DNA from: Nitrospirae bacterium GWC2_56_14
GTDB lineage: Bacteria; Nitrospirota; UBA9217
Length of the DNA stretch: 7,973 bases
NCBI GenBank assembly: GCA_001803705.1
Contig: MHDY01000046.1
Location: 1 to 7,973 of the forward strand
Direction: 5' to 3'
A program made the position numbers and the translations under genes. Shown piece after piece: positions 1-5,726 of this stretch; position 1 is the stretch's first letter; every line of letters starts with the position of its first letter. The notes below the pieces were generated by a model. It made no database searches, was not told where the DNA came from, and saw only the letters and a program-made list of their open reading frames with translations.

Positions 1-1
1 G

Positions 2-1603
2 ATCCTGAACACGAAAAAAGAACTGCTTGAGATCTACAAGGCAGGCTCCGGCGGCATCAGGACCCGCGGCGAGTACAAGGTCGAGGAACTTCCCCGCGGC
101 AAGCAGGCCATCGTTTTCTCCTCCATCCCCTATCAGGTGAACAAGGCGCGATTGCTGGAGAAGCTCATCGGCCTCATGGAGGAACGGAAACTGCCGCAGG
201 TCACCACGGTCCGCGACGAATCGACGGGCGATGTGCGCATCGTGCTCGAGCTCAAGGCTGAGACCAATGCCGAGCTCGTGACCGCCTACCTCTTCAAGCA
301 CACGGACCTGGAGTCGACCTTCCCCATCAACTTCACGGCGCTCAAACCGAACATGGAGCCGGAGCGCCTGTCGCTCAAGGCGATCATGCGTTACTTCCTG
401 GATTTCCGGCACGAGATCACGACCCGGCGGCTCAACTACGATCTTCGGCTGCTCAAGGCGCGGCTCCACATCCTCGCGGCGTTTGAGGCGCTCTACGACG
501 ATCTCGACACGGCGATAAAGCTCATCCGCAAGGCAAAGTCGCGCGAAGACGCTGCGGAAAAGCTTAAAAAACATTTCAAGCTCGACGACGAACAGGTAAA
601 GGCCATTCTCGACATGCAGCTTTACAAGCTGGTTGGCCTCGAGATCGACCGCATCCTTGCGGAGAAGGCGGAGAAGACCAGGCTGCGCAAGGACATCGAA
701 GCCATCCTGGCGAGCCAGAAAAAGATCTGGGGCCTCATCAGGACCGAGCTGCTCGAGATCAAGGAAAAGTACGGCGACAAGCGCAGGTCGGTCATGAAAG
801 CTGCCGATGACGTGGAGTTCTCCCAGGACGACTTCGTTGTCCATGAGGACGTCACCGTTATCCTGACGAAAATGGGATGGATCCGGCGCGTCAAGACCGT
901 GGGAGAGAACCTCCGGTTCAAAGACGGCGATTCGCTGCTGGCGCTGCTGCCGGCCAACACCCGGGACAATATCGCCATATTCTCTTCAGCCGGCAAGGTC
1001 TACGTGAACAAGGCCTTCGACCTGCCGACCGGATCCGGCTTCGGCGAGCCCGTGCAGCATCTGTATAAGTTCGGCGACGGCGAGCGGCCCATCATGGCCA
1101 TGAACCTTACCACCGTCCTGTCCGGCGGTGCTGCCGCGGTTGACGGCGGGACCCCGGACAAGCAGGCGGAGCTCACGCTCACCGGCGGAAGCGCCCTGGC
1201 CCTGACCGTCTCAGCCAAGGGAGTGGGCTTCCAGTTCGATCTCGCGCAGTTCAACAGCATCACGACCCGTGCAGGCAAGAAGTTCGCCGGCATAAAAGAA
1301 GGTGACAACATCCTGGGCGTTGACCTCATCGACCTTCCCAATGTGCTGTTCCTCACGTCCGAAGGCAGGGCCGTCGTGCTTGCAGCAAAGGACATTCCCA
1401 TCCTCACCGGCGCCGGCAAGGGCGTGAAGCTTGTGAATGTGAAGAACGGCGACGTTGTTCTGTTCAGGGCGGTCCGCAAGAACGAGCAGGTGAAGGTGGT
1501 CGATGAAAAGGAAAAAGAAAAGGTGATCGACCTGAAGGCCTATGGCGTCATGACCCGCGGCGCGGTCGGTTTGAAAGCGGTGAAGGCGATACGGTTCGCC
1601 TGA
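2..1603 (+). CDS. parC: DNA topoisomerase IV subunit A (ParC-like), 5'-truncated
   Basis: This is the breakage-reunion subunit of a type IIA topoisomerase, which with ParE relaxes and decatenates DNA. The reading frame is open from the first bases, so the start and the catalytic tyrosine lie upstream of the window; 533 residues are visible. Visible residues 33-57 carry the family signature around IPYQVNKARLLEKL. The long helical gate/coiled coil follows (about 125-260), then a C-terminal beta-pinwheel domain (about 279-533). ParC is preferred over GyrA because the first blade reads VTVILTKMGWIRR, like the ParC pattern with MGW(V/I)R, because FGEPVQ resembles ParC's QGEPL, and because no canonical GyrA box (QRRGGKG) is present. 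Remnant box-like segments (TTRAGKKFAGIK, GAGKGVKL) occur in later blades. The family assignment is firm; ParC versus a divergent GyrA is less certain. Confidence 0.9.
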   Translation: MLNTKKELLEIYKAGSGGIRTRGEYKVEELPRGKQAIVFSSIPYQVNKARLLEKLIGLMEERKLPQVTTVRDESTGDVRIVLELKAETNAELVTAYLFKHTDLESTFPINFTALKPNMEPERLSLKAIMRYFLDFRHEITTRRLNYDLRLLKARLHILAAFEALYDDLDTAIKLIRKAKSREDAAEKLKKHFKLDDEQVKAILDMQLYKLVGLEIDRILAEKAEKTRLRKDIEAILASQKKIWGLIRTELLEIKEKYGDKRRSVMKAADDVEFSQDDFVVHEDVTVILTKMGWIRRVKTVGENLRFKDGDSLLALLPANTRDNIAIFSSAGKVYVNKAFDLPTGSGFGEPVQHLYKFGDGERPIMAMNLTTVLSGGAAAVDGGTPDKQAELTLTGGSALALTVSAKGVGFQFDLAQFNSITTRAGKKFAGIKEGDNILGVDLIDLPNVLFLTSEGRAVVLAAKDIPILTGAGKGVKLVNVKNGDVVLFRAVRKNEQVKVVDEKEKEKVIDLKAYGVMTRGAVGLKAVKAIRFA

Positions 1604-1625
1604 CGATAACGGTTTCAGCTCTAAC

Positions 1626-1668
1626 AAGAACGGCGGGGCAATCAATTCGATTGCTCCGCCGTTCTTTT
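1626..1668 (+). terminator. Rho-independent terminator of parC
   Basis: An 18-bp stem (1626-1643 with 1649-1666) closes a 5-nt loop AATTC. It has a single G-T wobble and the right arm runs into TTTT. It lies 23 nt after the parC stop codon, so it terminates that transcript. The A-rich left arm gives only weak potential in the other direction. Confidence 0.92.
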
Positions 1669-1692
1669 CATCCTGAAAAAGCTTTTTGTACA

Positions 1693-1812
1693 CGGATAAA
1701 TTCGGATAAAAACCGGATAACGGCGGATTTTTTTGTCGAGAGATTACCTAAAAAAGATAATGCTTTGCTTTGGGTTTATCCGCCCTTATCCGATCTTAAT
1801 CCGCTTCTTCCG
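1693..1812. repeat. Inverted array of phased CGGAT / ATCCG words
   Basis: Four CGGAT words start at 1693, 1703, 1714 and 1724, a spacing of 10, 11 and 10 bp. After a spacer of about 49 bp there are three ATCCG words at 1778, 1788 and 1799, plus a degenerate TTCCG at 1808. The two arms are complementary in register: ACACGGA pairs with TCCGTGT, CGGATAA with TTATCCG, and GGCGGAT with ATCCGCC. A transcript of either strand could fold into a long, interrupted hairpin. It sits between the convergent parC and slp genes. It may be a transcription barrier, an mRNA end structure, or a protein-binding array; nothing in the sequence decides between these. Confidence 0.75.
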
Positions 1813-1813
1813 T

Positions 1814-1833
1814 GTCTAATGATTTTTTTAGAC
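1814..1833 (-). terminator. Weak hairpin directly after the distal slp gene
   Basis: A 6-bp stem GTCTAA/TTAGAC encloses an A/T-rich 8-nt loop and abuts the stop codon at 1834-1836. No clear U-tract follows on the minus strand, so it is a weak intrinsic terminator at best. It may act together with the larger CGGAT inverted array immediately beyond it. Confidence 0.35.
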
Positions 1834-2340
1834 TTAATGGTACGACGACACGCCGATGCCGATGCCGAACGATACGCGCGACCCTGAAGAAGGCTCCCAC
1901 AAGTGCATGCTTTTCGCTGTCACCAGGGGATAGCGGTACTCGATCTCGCCAAGCGGCTGCACCTTCTGGCCCGACACCTCGCCGATGACGGACAATTCCC
2001 TGCCGGCGTGGTACACGGCGGCATCCAGAAATTCTTCGGTCACGATGAACAGGCGTCCTTCCGTGGCGTCCGTCCGGAGCGGCCGTCCCGAACTGTCCAG
2101 CGGTTTCTGCAGCAGCTCGATCACGCTGCCTTCTTTTGTGTTCTTTGATGTCACGATCATGCCGCCGAGCATCACCCACGCGCCCTTATAGGCATCGGGG
2201 TTCTTCTGCAATTCTTTAAAAGAAAGGTTCTTGTCCACGCGGTCCAGCATCTGCTTCGGGAAAGGCGGCGCGCAGGCGGCGGTCAGCAACAGCGCGAGCA
2301 GCGCGCAAAATACCAGGCGTTTCTTTTTATCTGTGTTCAT
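1834..2340 (-). CDS. Slp-family lipoprotein (distal copy)
   Basis: This 168-aa protein is a predicted envelope lipoprotein. A basic N-terminus (KKKR, residues 5-8) and a hydrophobic stretch (9-22) lead to a lipobox-like LTAAC with the acylated Cys at 23. The mature part matches the Slp pattern: a 'SFKELQKNPDAYKG' block (about 40-53), 'V-LGG-I' (about 56-61), 'GRPLRTDATEGRLFIV', 'GRELSVIGEV' and a closing 'LWE'. Slp proteins are outer-membrane lipoproteins of poorly defined, starvation- or stress-linked role. The start is supported by AAGGGGG about 8 nt upstream. The protein clearly resembles the product of the gene just upstream, implying tandem duplication, and the 47-bp gap suggests co-transcription. 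The C-terminus ends in a short glycine-rich strand (GIGIGV). Confidence 0.87.
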   Translation of the reverse strand: MNTDKKKRLVFCALLALLLTAACAPPFPKQMLDRVDKNLSFKELQKNPDAYKGAWVMLGGMIVTSKNTKEGSVIELLQKPLDSSGRPLRTDATEGRLFIVTEEFLDAAVYHAGRELSVIGEVSGQKVQPLGEIEYRYPLVTAKSMHLWEPSSGSRVSFGIGIGVSSYH

Positions 2341-2387
2341 AGCGTATCCCCCTTCCGGCGTGTGGTAGACACACGACCTGACAGGCG

Positions 2388-2897
2388 CTACTCCTGTGTT
2401 CGCACGGACCGGTTGGGATCGTCAAGCGGATCGAACCACTGGGGTCCGCTCCGGGCTTTCCGCTGATCCTCCCACAGCTTCAGCTCCTTTGAGAAAAAAA
2501 GCGGAACGCGAAGGCCCTGATCCACCAGCGCGGCGGCCTCGGTGCCCGCCACGATTGCGGCAACGGTGATCTCCCTGCCGGGAGCGTAGAGGAGGGTATT
2601 GAGATGCGCCGGATAGGACAATATGAACCGTCCGCCCGTTTTCGTGGTGCGCTCGGGACGGCCCCAGTAGTCCAGGGCGCGCTCCACGACCTCGAGCAGC
2701 GTGCCGCGGTCCGTACTGCTGACCTGGTCGATCGTTCCGCCGATGATCACCAGTTTCCCCTTATAGGTCTCCGGGTCCTGCTTGACTTCGTGAAAAGAGA
2801 TCTTTCTATCGGCCTGACGGGTATACTCCCGGGAGATGGCGTAGGTACAACCCTGGAAGCACAAGGCGAGACTTATGGCGAGAATGATGTTCTTCAT
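2388..2897 (-). CDS. Slp-family lipoprotein (proximal copy)
   Basis: This 169-aa predicted lipoprotein is paralogous to its downstream neighbour. The start at MKNIILAIS is chosen over longer in-frame extensions because it gives a proper signal peptide. The hydrophobic residues 4-14 are followed by FQGC with the acylated Cys at 17, and an AGAGG ribosome-binding site lies about 12 nt upstream. Slp hallmarks follow: 'SFHEVKQDPETYKGKLVIIGG' in two pieces (about 35-55), 'GTLLEVVERALDYWGRP', 'GREITVAAIVAG' and 'LKLWED'. A hydrophilic tail of about 28 residues after LWED is absent from the other copy. Slp-family proteins are envelope-anchored with unclear biochemistry, so the role here is inferred only as envelope-associated. 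Confidence 0.87.
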   Translation of the reverse strand: MKNIILAISLALCFQGCTYAISREYTRQADRKISFHEVKQDPETYKGKLVIIGGTIDQVSSTDRGTLLEVVERALDYWGRPERTTKTGGRFILSYPAHLNTLLYAPGREITVAAIVAGTEAAALVDQGLRVPLFFSKELKLWEDQRKARSGPQWFDPLDDPNRSVRTQE

Positions 2898-2967
2898 GGC
2901 AGCCGCACACCTCTCTGTGGATCGAACCCGGGAAATAAGAGGACGGCCGCACACCGATGCCGGGACA

Positions 2968-3225
2968 TCAGGCCTGCGGTTCAGTTTCCTTCTCAATTTT
3001 TTTACGCACGTGATCGGGAATATCGATTCCGCTGAGATCGAAGTTGCCCAGCTCCCGGGCCAGCAGACTGATCTTGTCGACATTCTGAAGGTACTTGTTA
3101 ATAATGATCCTGCGGGTCTCCATCACCCGGCACGAACCGCCCTTTGATGTCTTCAGATCGTCATAGGTCACTTTGATGGAAAGGGCCTTGGCCACGTTTT
3201 CGAGATCCACGAGCGTAATTTTCAT
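2968..3225 (-). CDS. Conserved-looking 85-aa protein of unknown function
   Basis: I do not recognise a named family. The protein is small, soluble and charged. It has an N-terminal segment (1-24) with alternating helical and strand character, then a GGSC turn with the only Cys at 32, a strand of RRIIINKYL (about 39-46), a helix KISLLARELG (51-60) and an IDIPDHVRKKIEKE tail. There is no signal peptide or membrane segment. It is the first gene of a likely operon with the two Slp lipoproteins, 70 bp before the proximal copy. An extended -10 element lies only 16-24 nt upstream, and there is no Shine-Dalgarno sequence before the ATG, so the message may be nearly leaderless. Length and codon use look like a real gene; function is unknown. 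Confidence 0.72.
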   Translation of the reverse strand: MKITLVDLENVAKALSIKVTYDDLKTSKGGSCRVMETRRIIINKYLQNVDKISLLARELGNFDLSGIDIPDHVRKKIEKETEPQA

Positions 3226-3240
3226 AGTGTTGTCATTTTA

Positions 3241-3249
3241 AGTATAGCA
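3241..3249 (-). promoter_or_regulatory. Extended -10 promoter element for the 85-aa gene/slp operon
   Basis: On the minus strand TGCTATACT (3249-3241) matches an extended -10 (TG-n-TATACT, five of six to TATAAT). No convincing -35 is found 16-18 bp upstream. The predicted start near 3234 leaves a leader of about 9 nt before the ATG at 3225, which fits the missing ribosome-binding site. Confidence 0.4.
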
Positions 3250-3323
3250 GATTGGGGATGGGATGGCCGCCGTCACCCTGGCGCGACCGGGAACGATGCC
3301 GTCTGATGCTGCATGGAGCATGT

Positions 3324-3351
3324 GAAAAAGGACCGCTGCACAGGAGCGGTC
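3324..3351 (-). terminator. Rho-independent terminator of the 41-aa gene
   Basis: A perfect 7-bp stem, GACCGCT (3331-3337) with AGCGGTC (3345-3351), is followed on the minus strand by CTTTTTC. It begins 10 nt after the 41-aa stop codon and separates this gene from the downstream 85-aa/slp operon. Confidence 0.85.
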
Positions 3352-3360
3352 CCGGAGTGT

Positions 3361-3486
3361 TTACGCTTCTTCCTTGTGGACCTCGAGAATGCTCACGACG
3401 TTGATGTTCGCGTCCTTGAGCGCCTTTTGCACATCAGCAAGTTTTGCGTCCTGCACTTTCAGTATGAAATTCGATTTCGTAGCCAT
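3361..3486 (-). CDS. 41-aa mini-protein, beta-alpha-beta, ACT-like half domain
   Basis: A very short but well-supported gene. The ATG at 3486 has a near-perfect AGGAGG 7 nt upstream, a sigma-70-like promoter further up and its own intrinsic terminator. The longer in-frame extension (to 3555) is rejected because it crosses the ribosome-binding site and promoter region. The 41 residues show strand FILKV (7-11), an amphipathic helix DAKLADVQKALKDA (13-27) and strand NVVSILEV (30-37). The pattern 'V-kaLkdAnInVvsIlEV' resembles the first half of an ACT or ferredoxin-like fold, so it may dimerise to complete a domain. That fold idea is inference. It is divergent from the HU gene and the two share a control region. 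Confidence 0.75.
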   Translation of the reverse strand: MATKSNFILKVQDAKLADVQKALKDANINVVSILEVHKEEA

Positions 3487-3538
3487 GGCCTGCCTCCTGA
3501 TCAAGATGGTTGCTCTGCAATGCTTCGCTGAGTGCAGT

Positions 3539-3568
3539 AAATTAACACAAACCAAACGTTCAAGTCAA
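3539..3568 (-). promoter_or_regulatory. Promoter of the 41-aa gene
   Basis: On the minus strand, TTGACT (3568-3563, five of six to TTGACA) lies 18 bp from TAATTT (3544-3539). The latter is a weak -10 with an extended TG one base before it. The predicted start near 3532 gives a leader of about 45 nt ending in the AGGAGG site. Confidence 0.5.
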
Positions 3569-3628
3569 CCTCGAAAACCTGCGCTGAAAATCCGTTGCCG
3601 CGCGGGCCTGGCAGCCTTCCATATCGGC

Positions 3629-3658
3629 ATTACCCTTAAATTACCCCGAAAATACCCC
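3629..3658 (+). repeat. Three TACCC direct repeats, 11 bp apart, upstream of HU promoter
   Basis: The units ATTACCC, ATTACCCC and AATACCCC begin at 3629, 3640 and 3651, so the TACCC cores (3631, 3642, 3653) are spaced exactly 11 and 11 bp. They would present on one face of the helix. The last unit ends 19 bp before the HU -35, the usual position for an activator site. It is an operator candidate; the protein is unknown. Confidence 0.55.
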
Positions 3659-3677
3659 ATTTTCGCTAAAATTTTTC

Positions 3678-3706
3678 TTGCTATTTTATAAGAGACTGTT
3701 TATACT
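3678..3706 (+). promoter_or_regulatory. Promoter of the HU gene
   Basis: TTGCTA (3678-3683, four of six to TTGACA) and TATACT (3701-3706, five of six to TATAAT) are separated by exactly 17 bp. An A/T-rich stretch just upstream of the -35 could act as an UP element. The predicted start near 3713 gives a leader of about 70 nt. Confidence 0.65.
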
Positions 3707-3783
3707 TCCCTCGAAAAACAGGATCACTCTGCCTTTGGGCAGCGGACTATTCTCGTTTCCATTTTATTTTAAGGAGGAAGTTT

Positions 3784-4071
3784 ATGGCAAAAGCAATGAC
3801 GAAGTCTCAGATTGCAGATCACATCGCGAAGAAGGCGGACATCAAGAAGAAGCTGGCAGTTCAGATCCTCGAAGATATGGCAGCACTGGCCTACAAAGAA
3901 GCAAAGAATGCCTTCACGATTCCCGGCCTCGGCAAACTTGTTCTCGTACAGCGCAAGGCGCGCATGGGCAGGAACCCCCAGACCGGCGCAGCCATCAAGA
4001 TCCCGGCCAAGAAAGTCGTGAAGTTCCGCGTAGCCAAGGCGGCAAAAGAAGCGATCCTCGGCAAGAAGTAG
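3784..4071 (+). CDS. HU-family histone-like DNA-binding protein
   Basis: This 95-aa nucleoid-associated protein is full length for HU/IHF (usually 90-100). It forms dimers that bend DNA non-specifically or with weak specificity. The sequence has the two N-terminal helices (MTKSQIADHIAKKADIKKK and AVQILEDMAALAYKEA, residues 5-40) and the three-strand core around FTIPGLGKLVLVQRKAR (44-60). The signature arm GRNPQTG (62-68) has the intercalating Pro65, and the closing helix is VAKAAKEAIL (83-92). The strand following the arm is KKVVKFRVAK, typical of HU rather than a clear IHF subunit. AAGGAGGA lies just upstream of the ATG. It is monocistronic: a promoter at 3678-3706 and a perfect terminator bracket it. 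Codon use looks biased towards highly expressed codons. Confidence 0.96.
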   Translation: MAKAMTKSQIADHIAKKADIKKKLAVQILEDMAALAYKEAKNAFTIPGLGKLVLVQRKARMGRNPQTGAAIKIPAKKVVKFRVAKAAKEAILGKK

Positions 4072-4099
4072 GTTCTGCCGCAAACATACAAAAATACAC

Positions 4100-4130
4100 A
4101 AAGGCATTCCGGCTTTCCGGAATGCCTTTT
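4100..4130 (+). terminator. Rho-independent terminator of the HU gene
   Basis: A perfect 13-bp stem AAAGGCATTCCGG/CCGGAATGCCTTT closes a CTTT loop and runs into a T-tract. It begins 28 nt after the HU stop, so the downstream ccsA gene must use read-through or its own unseen promoter. Confidence 0.93.
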
Positions 4131-4177
4131 GCGTCTCCCGGGAGCATCACCCACCGGACGACAATACTGAGTAATAC

Positions 4178-4879
4178 ATGGACTATATCCTTTTCATTCT
4201 CTATCCCCTTTCCCTGATACGGCCGCGTTTCATGCTGCCTGCCCTGGTGTTCCATGCGTTCCTCATCGTGGCTTCGGCGCTGCAGTACGGAAGAATACCG
4301 CTTATGGGCATGCACGACACGCTCGGTTTTCTCGCTTTTTCCATCGGTGTTGTGTACGTCATTGCTGCATGGAACCGGGCACGCGATCTCTTCTCCTATT
4401 TGACAACACCGCTTATCCTGATCTTCCTCGCCGGCTCGGCAATCTCGCCGCCCGTGACCCACGGGATGCCGCCGGTGCTCAAGACCATGTGGTTCGAGCT
4501 CCACGTGATCCTGTCGTTCGTCTCGTATGCGCTTTTCGCCGTCGGCGCGATCTTCGGACTGCTCGACCGCTACGGAAATGATGTTCATGCAGAGCGCGGC
4601 CAGTACCGGAGCCTGCTGCTCGGCTATGTGCTCTTTTCCATTGCCATGATCTTCGGCGGTATCTGGGCATTCCTCGCCTGGGGCACCTATTGGCTCTGGA
4701 CGCCGAAGGAACTCTGGACCACGATCGTCTGGTTCTTCTACAGCCTCTATCTCCACGCGCGGCTGGTGCGCGGCTGGTCAGGCCCGAAAACCGCCTGGAT
4801 GGGCGTTGTCGGTTTTGTGATCGTGCTGTTCACTTATGCGGGCGTGGGGCTTCTGATGAAAAGCTCGCATGAGTTTTAA
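4178..4879 (+). CDS. ccsA: CcsA/ResC-like cytochrome c biogenesis protein
   Basis: An integral inner-membrane protein of 233 aa with about seven or eight hydrophobic segments. It belongs to the heme-handling CcsA/CcmC/CcmF superfamily, which with ResB (Ccs1) moves heme across the membrane and attaches it to apocytochrome c (System II). Candidate heme-ligand histidines are His46 (GMHDTLGF), His109 (FELHV) and His193 (YLHAR). The tryptophan-rich WWD loop is at 168-180, WGTYWLWTPKELW. In the usual WG-YW-WDPKE motif the residue after the third Trp is Asp; here it is Thr175. The start is fixed by an in-frame stop two codons upstream; the ribosome-binding site is weak. It is followed 66 bp later by the ResB-like gene, supporting an operon. 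Family assignment is firm; the altered motif makes full synthase activity less sure. Confidence 0.87.
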   Translation: MDYILFILYPLSLIRPRFMLPALVFHAFLIVASALQYGRIPLMGMHDTLGFLAFSIGVVYVIAAWNRARDLFSYLTTPLILIFLAGSAISPPVTHGMPPVLKTMWFELHVILSFVSYALFAVGAIFGLLDRYGNDVHAERGQYRSLLLGYVLFSIAMIFGGIWAFLAWGTYWLWTPKELWTTIVWFFYSLYLHARLVRGWSGPKTAWMGVVGFVIVLFTYAGVGLLMKSSHEF

Positions 4880-4891
4880 CTTATGGAGCAA

Positions 4892-4906
4892 GCCGACCAT
4901 GTCGGC
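4892..4906 (+). other. Small intercistronic hairpin between ccsA and resB
   Basis: A perfect 6-bp stem GCCGAC/GTCGGC encloses a 3-nt loop CAT. No U-tract follows, so it is not an intrinsic terminator. It could mark an mRNA-processing or stabilising site, or be chance. Confidence 0.3.
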
Positions 4907-4945
4907 GTAAAATAAACTGCACCACGACTGCTCCGGTCAGAAACT

Positions 4946-5662
4946 ATGAAAAACTTCTTTCTTTCACTCAAGACAACCGTCTGGACCCTTCTCGGGCTGG
5001 TCATCGTGTTTTTCATCGGCTCTTATATGATGCCGATGCACCGGGAGGTTTTTTCGTCCATGAACGACAGCCTCCTGTTCGACTGGGTGAAAAGCGTCGC
5101 GCTCCGGGACCTTTGGCTGACCTGGTGGTTCTTCGCCGCCCTGGCAGGGCTCGTCGTGCTCACCATCAACACCCTTGTCTGCAGCCTTGCCGCGATCCAG
5201 GGGAAATGGTCGCGCACGGACTTTCTCCTCCGGATCTCACCGCAGATCATTCATCTCGGGTTCCTGTTCATCCTGCTGGCCCATTTGCTTGGATCGGGCT
5301 GGGGCTACAAACTATCGGGAATGATGCCTGAAGGCGGATTCGCGCGCTTGCCTGAAGACAGGGCGTTGTCCCTGCAGAGCGTTGTCGTTCAGACAGATCC
5401 TGCCGGATACATGCAGGACTGGTCCGCCGAAGTTTCCTTGTATGAGAACAATGAGGTCGTGAAGCGCGGTACGCTCGGCCCGAACAAACCGCTTTTCTAC
5501 AAGGGCGTCGGCGTTTACCTCAAGAGCCTCGATTTTGAACGGGGCCCGGCCGCCCTGCTCATGGTCAACAAGGACCCCGGCGCAATCTGGGCGCTGATCG
5601 GCAGTGCTCTGTTCATGCTGGGGTCTGTCTCGCTGCTCGCGCTCAAATGGAAAAAAACCTGA
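4946..5662 (+). CDS. resB: ResB/Ccs1-like cytochrome c biogenesis protein
   Basis: This 238-aa membrane protein is the presumed partner of the preceding CcsA-like protein in System II cytochrome c synthesis. Hydrophobic segments occur at about 11-28, 59-83, 100-116 and 213-235, with a periplasmic domain between the third and fourth (about 117-212). That is the short ResB layout: three membrane spans, a beta-rich extracytoplasmic domain and a closing span. The N-terminal FFLSLKTTVWTLLGLVIVF is typical of ResB proteins, which begin with a short cytoplasmic piece ending in 'S-kttv-Ll'. His103 and His113 in the third span are candidate heme-contact residues by analogy. It is shorter than the 400-plus residues of many ResB proteins but matches the compact form. 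There is no strong ribosome-binding site; co-transcription with ccsA is likely. Confidence 0.85.
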   Translation: MKNFFLSLKTTVWTLLGLVIVFFIGSYMMPMHREVFSSMNDSLLFDWVKSVALRDLWLTWWFFAALAGLVVLTINTLVCSLAAIQGKWSRTDFLLRISPQIIHLGFLFILLAHLLGSGWGYKLSGMMPEGGFARLPEDRALSLQSVVVQTDPAGYMQDWSAEVSLYENNEVVKRGTLGPNKPLFYKGVGVYLKSLDFERGPAALLMVNKDPGAIWALIGSALFMLGSVSLLALKWKKT

Positions 5663-5726
5663 CGCTCCTTGTAAGCTCGTATCAAAATCCTCCCCTGATT
5701 CATCCTGCTATGGTACTATGCAACCT

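Noticed and set aside
2919..2936. tRNA T-arm-like GGGTTCGATCC on the minus strand
   Set aside because: The flanking bases do not form the T stem and no anticodon or acceptor arm fits in the surrounding 70 bp.
3222..3236. Four-codon leader ORF (ATG ACA ACA CTA TGA) overlapping the 85-aa start
   Set aside because: The predicted transcription start falls at or inside it and there is no ribosome-binding site, so it is probably chance.
3305..3320. Small ATGCT/AGCAT hairpin downstream of the 41-aa gene
   Set aside because: It is only 5 bp, lies beyond the strong terminator at 3324-3351, and has no supporting context.
3995..4756. 253-codon open frame antisense to HU and ccsA
   Set aside because: It covers two well-supported genes and a perfect terminator, has low-complexity charged composition and no ribosome-binding site; it is a shadow of codon bias.
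5707..5714. TGCTATGGT as an extended -10 for mnmA
   Set aside because: There is no matching -35, and the implied start would fall within or at the candidate start codons, so it was not listed as a promoter.
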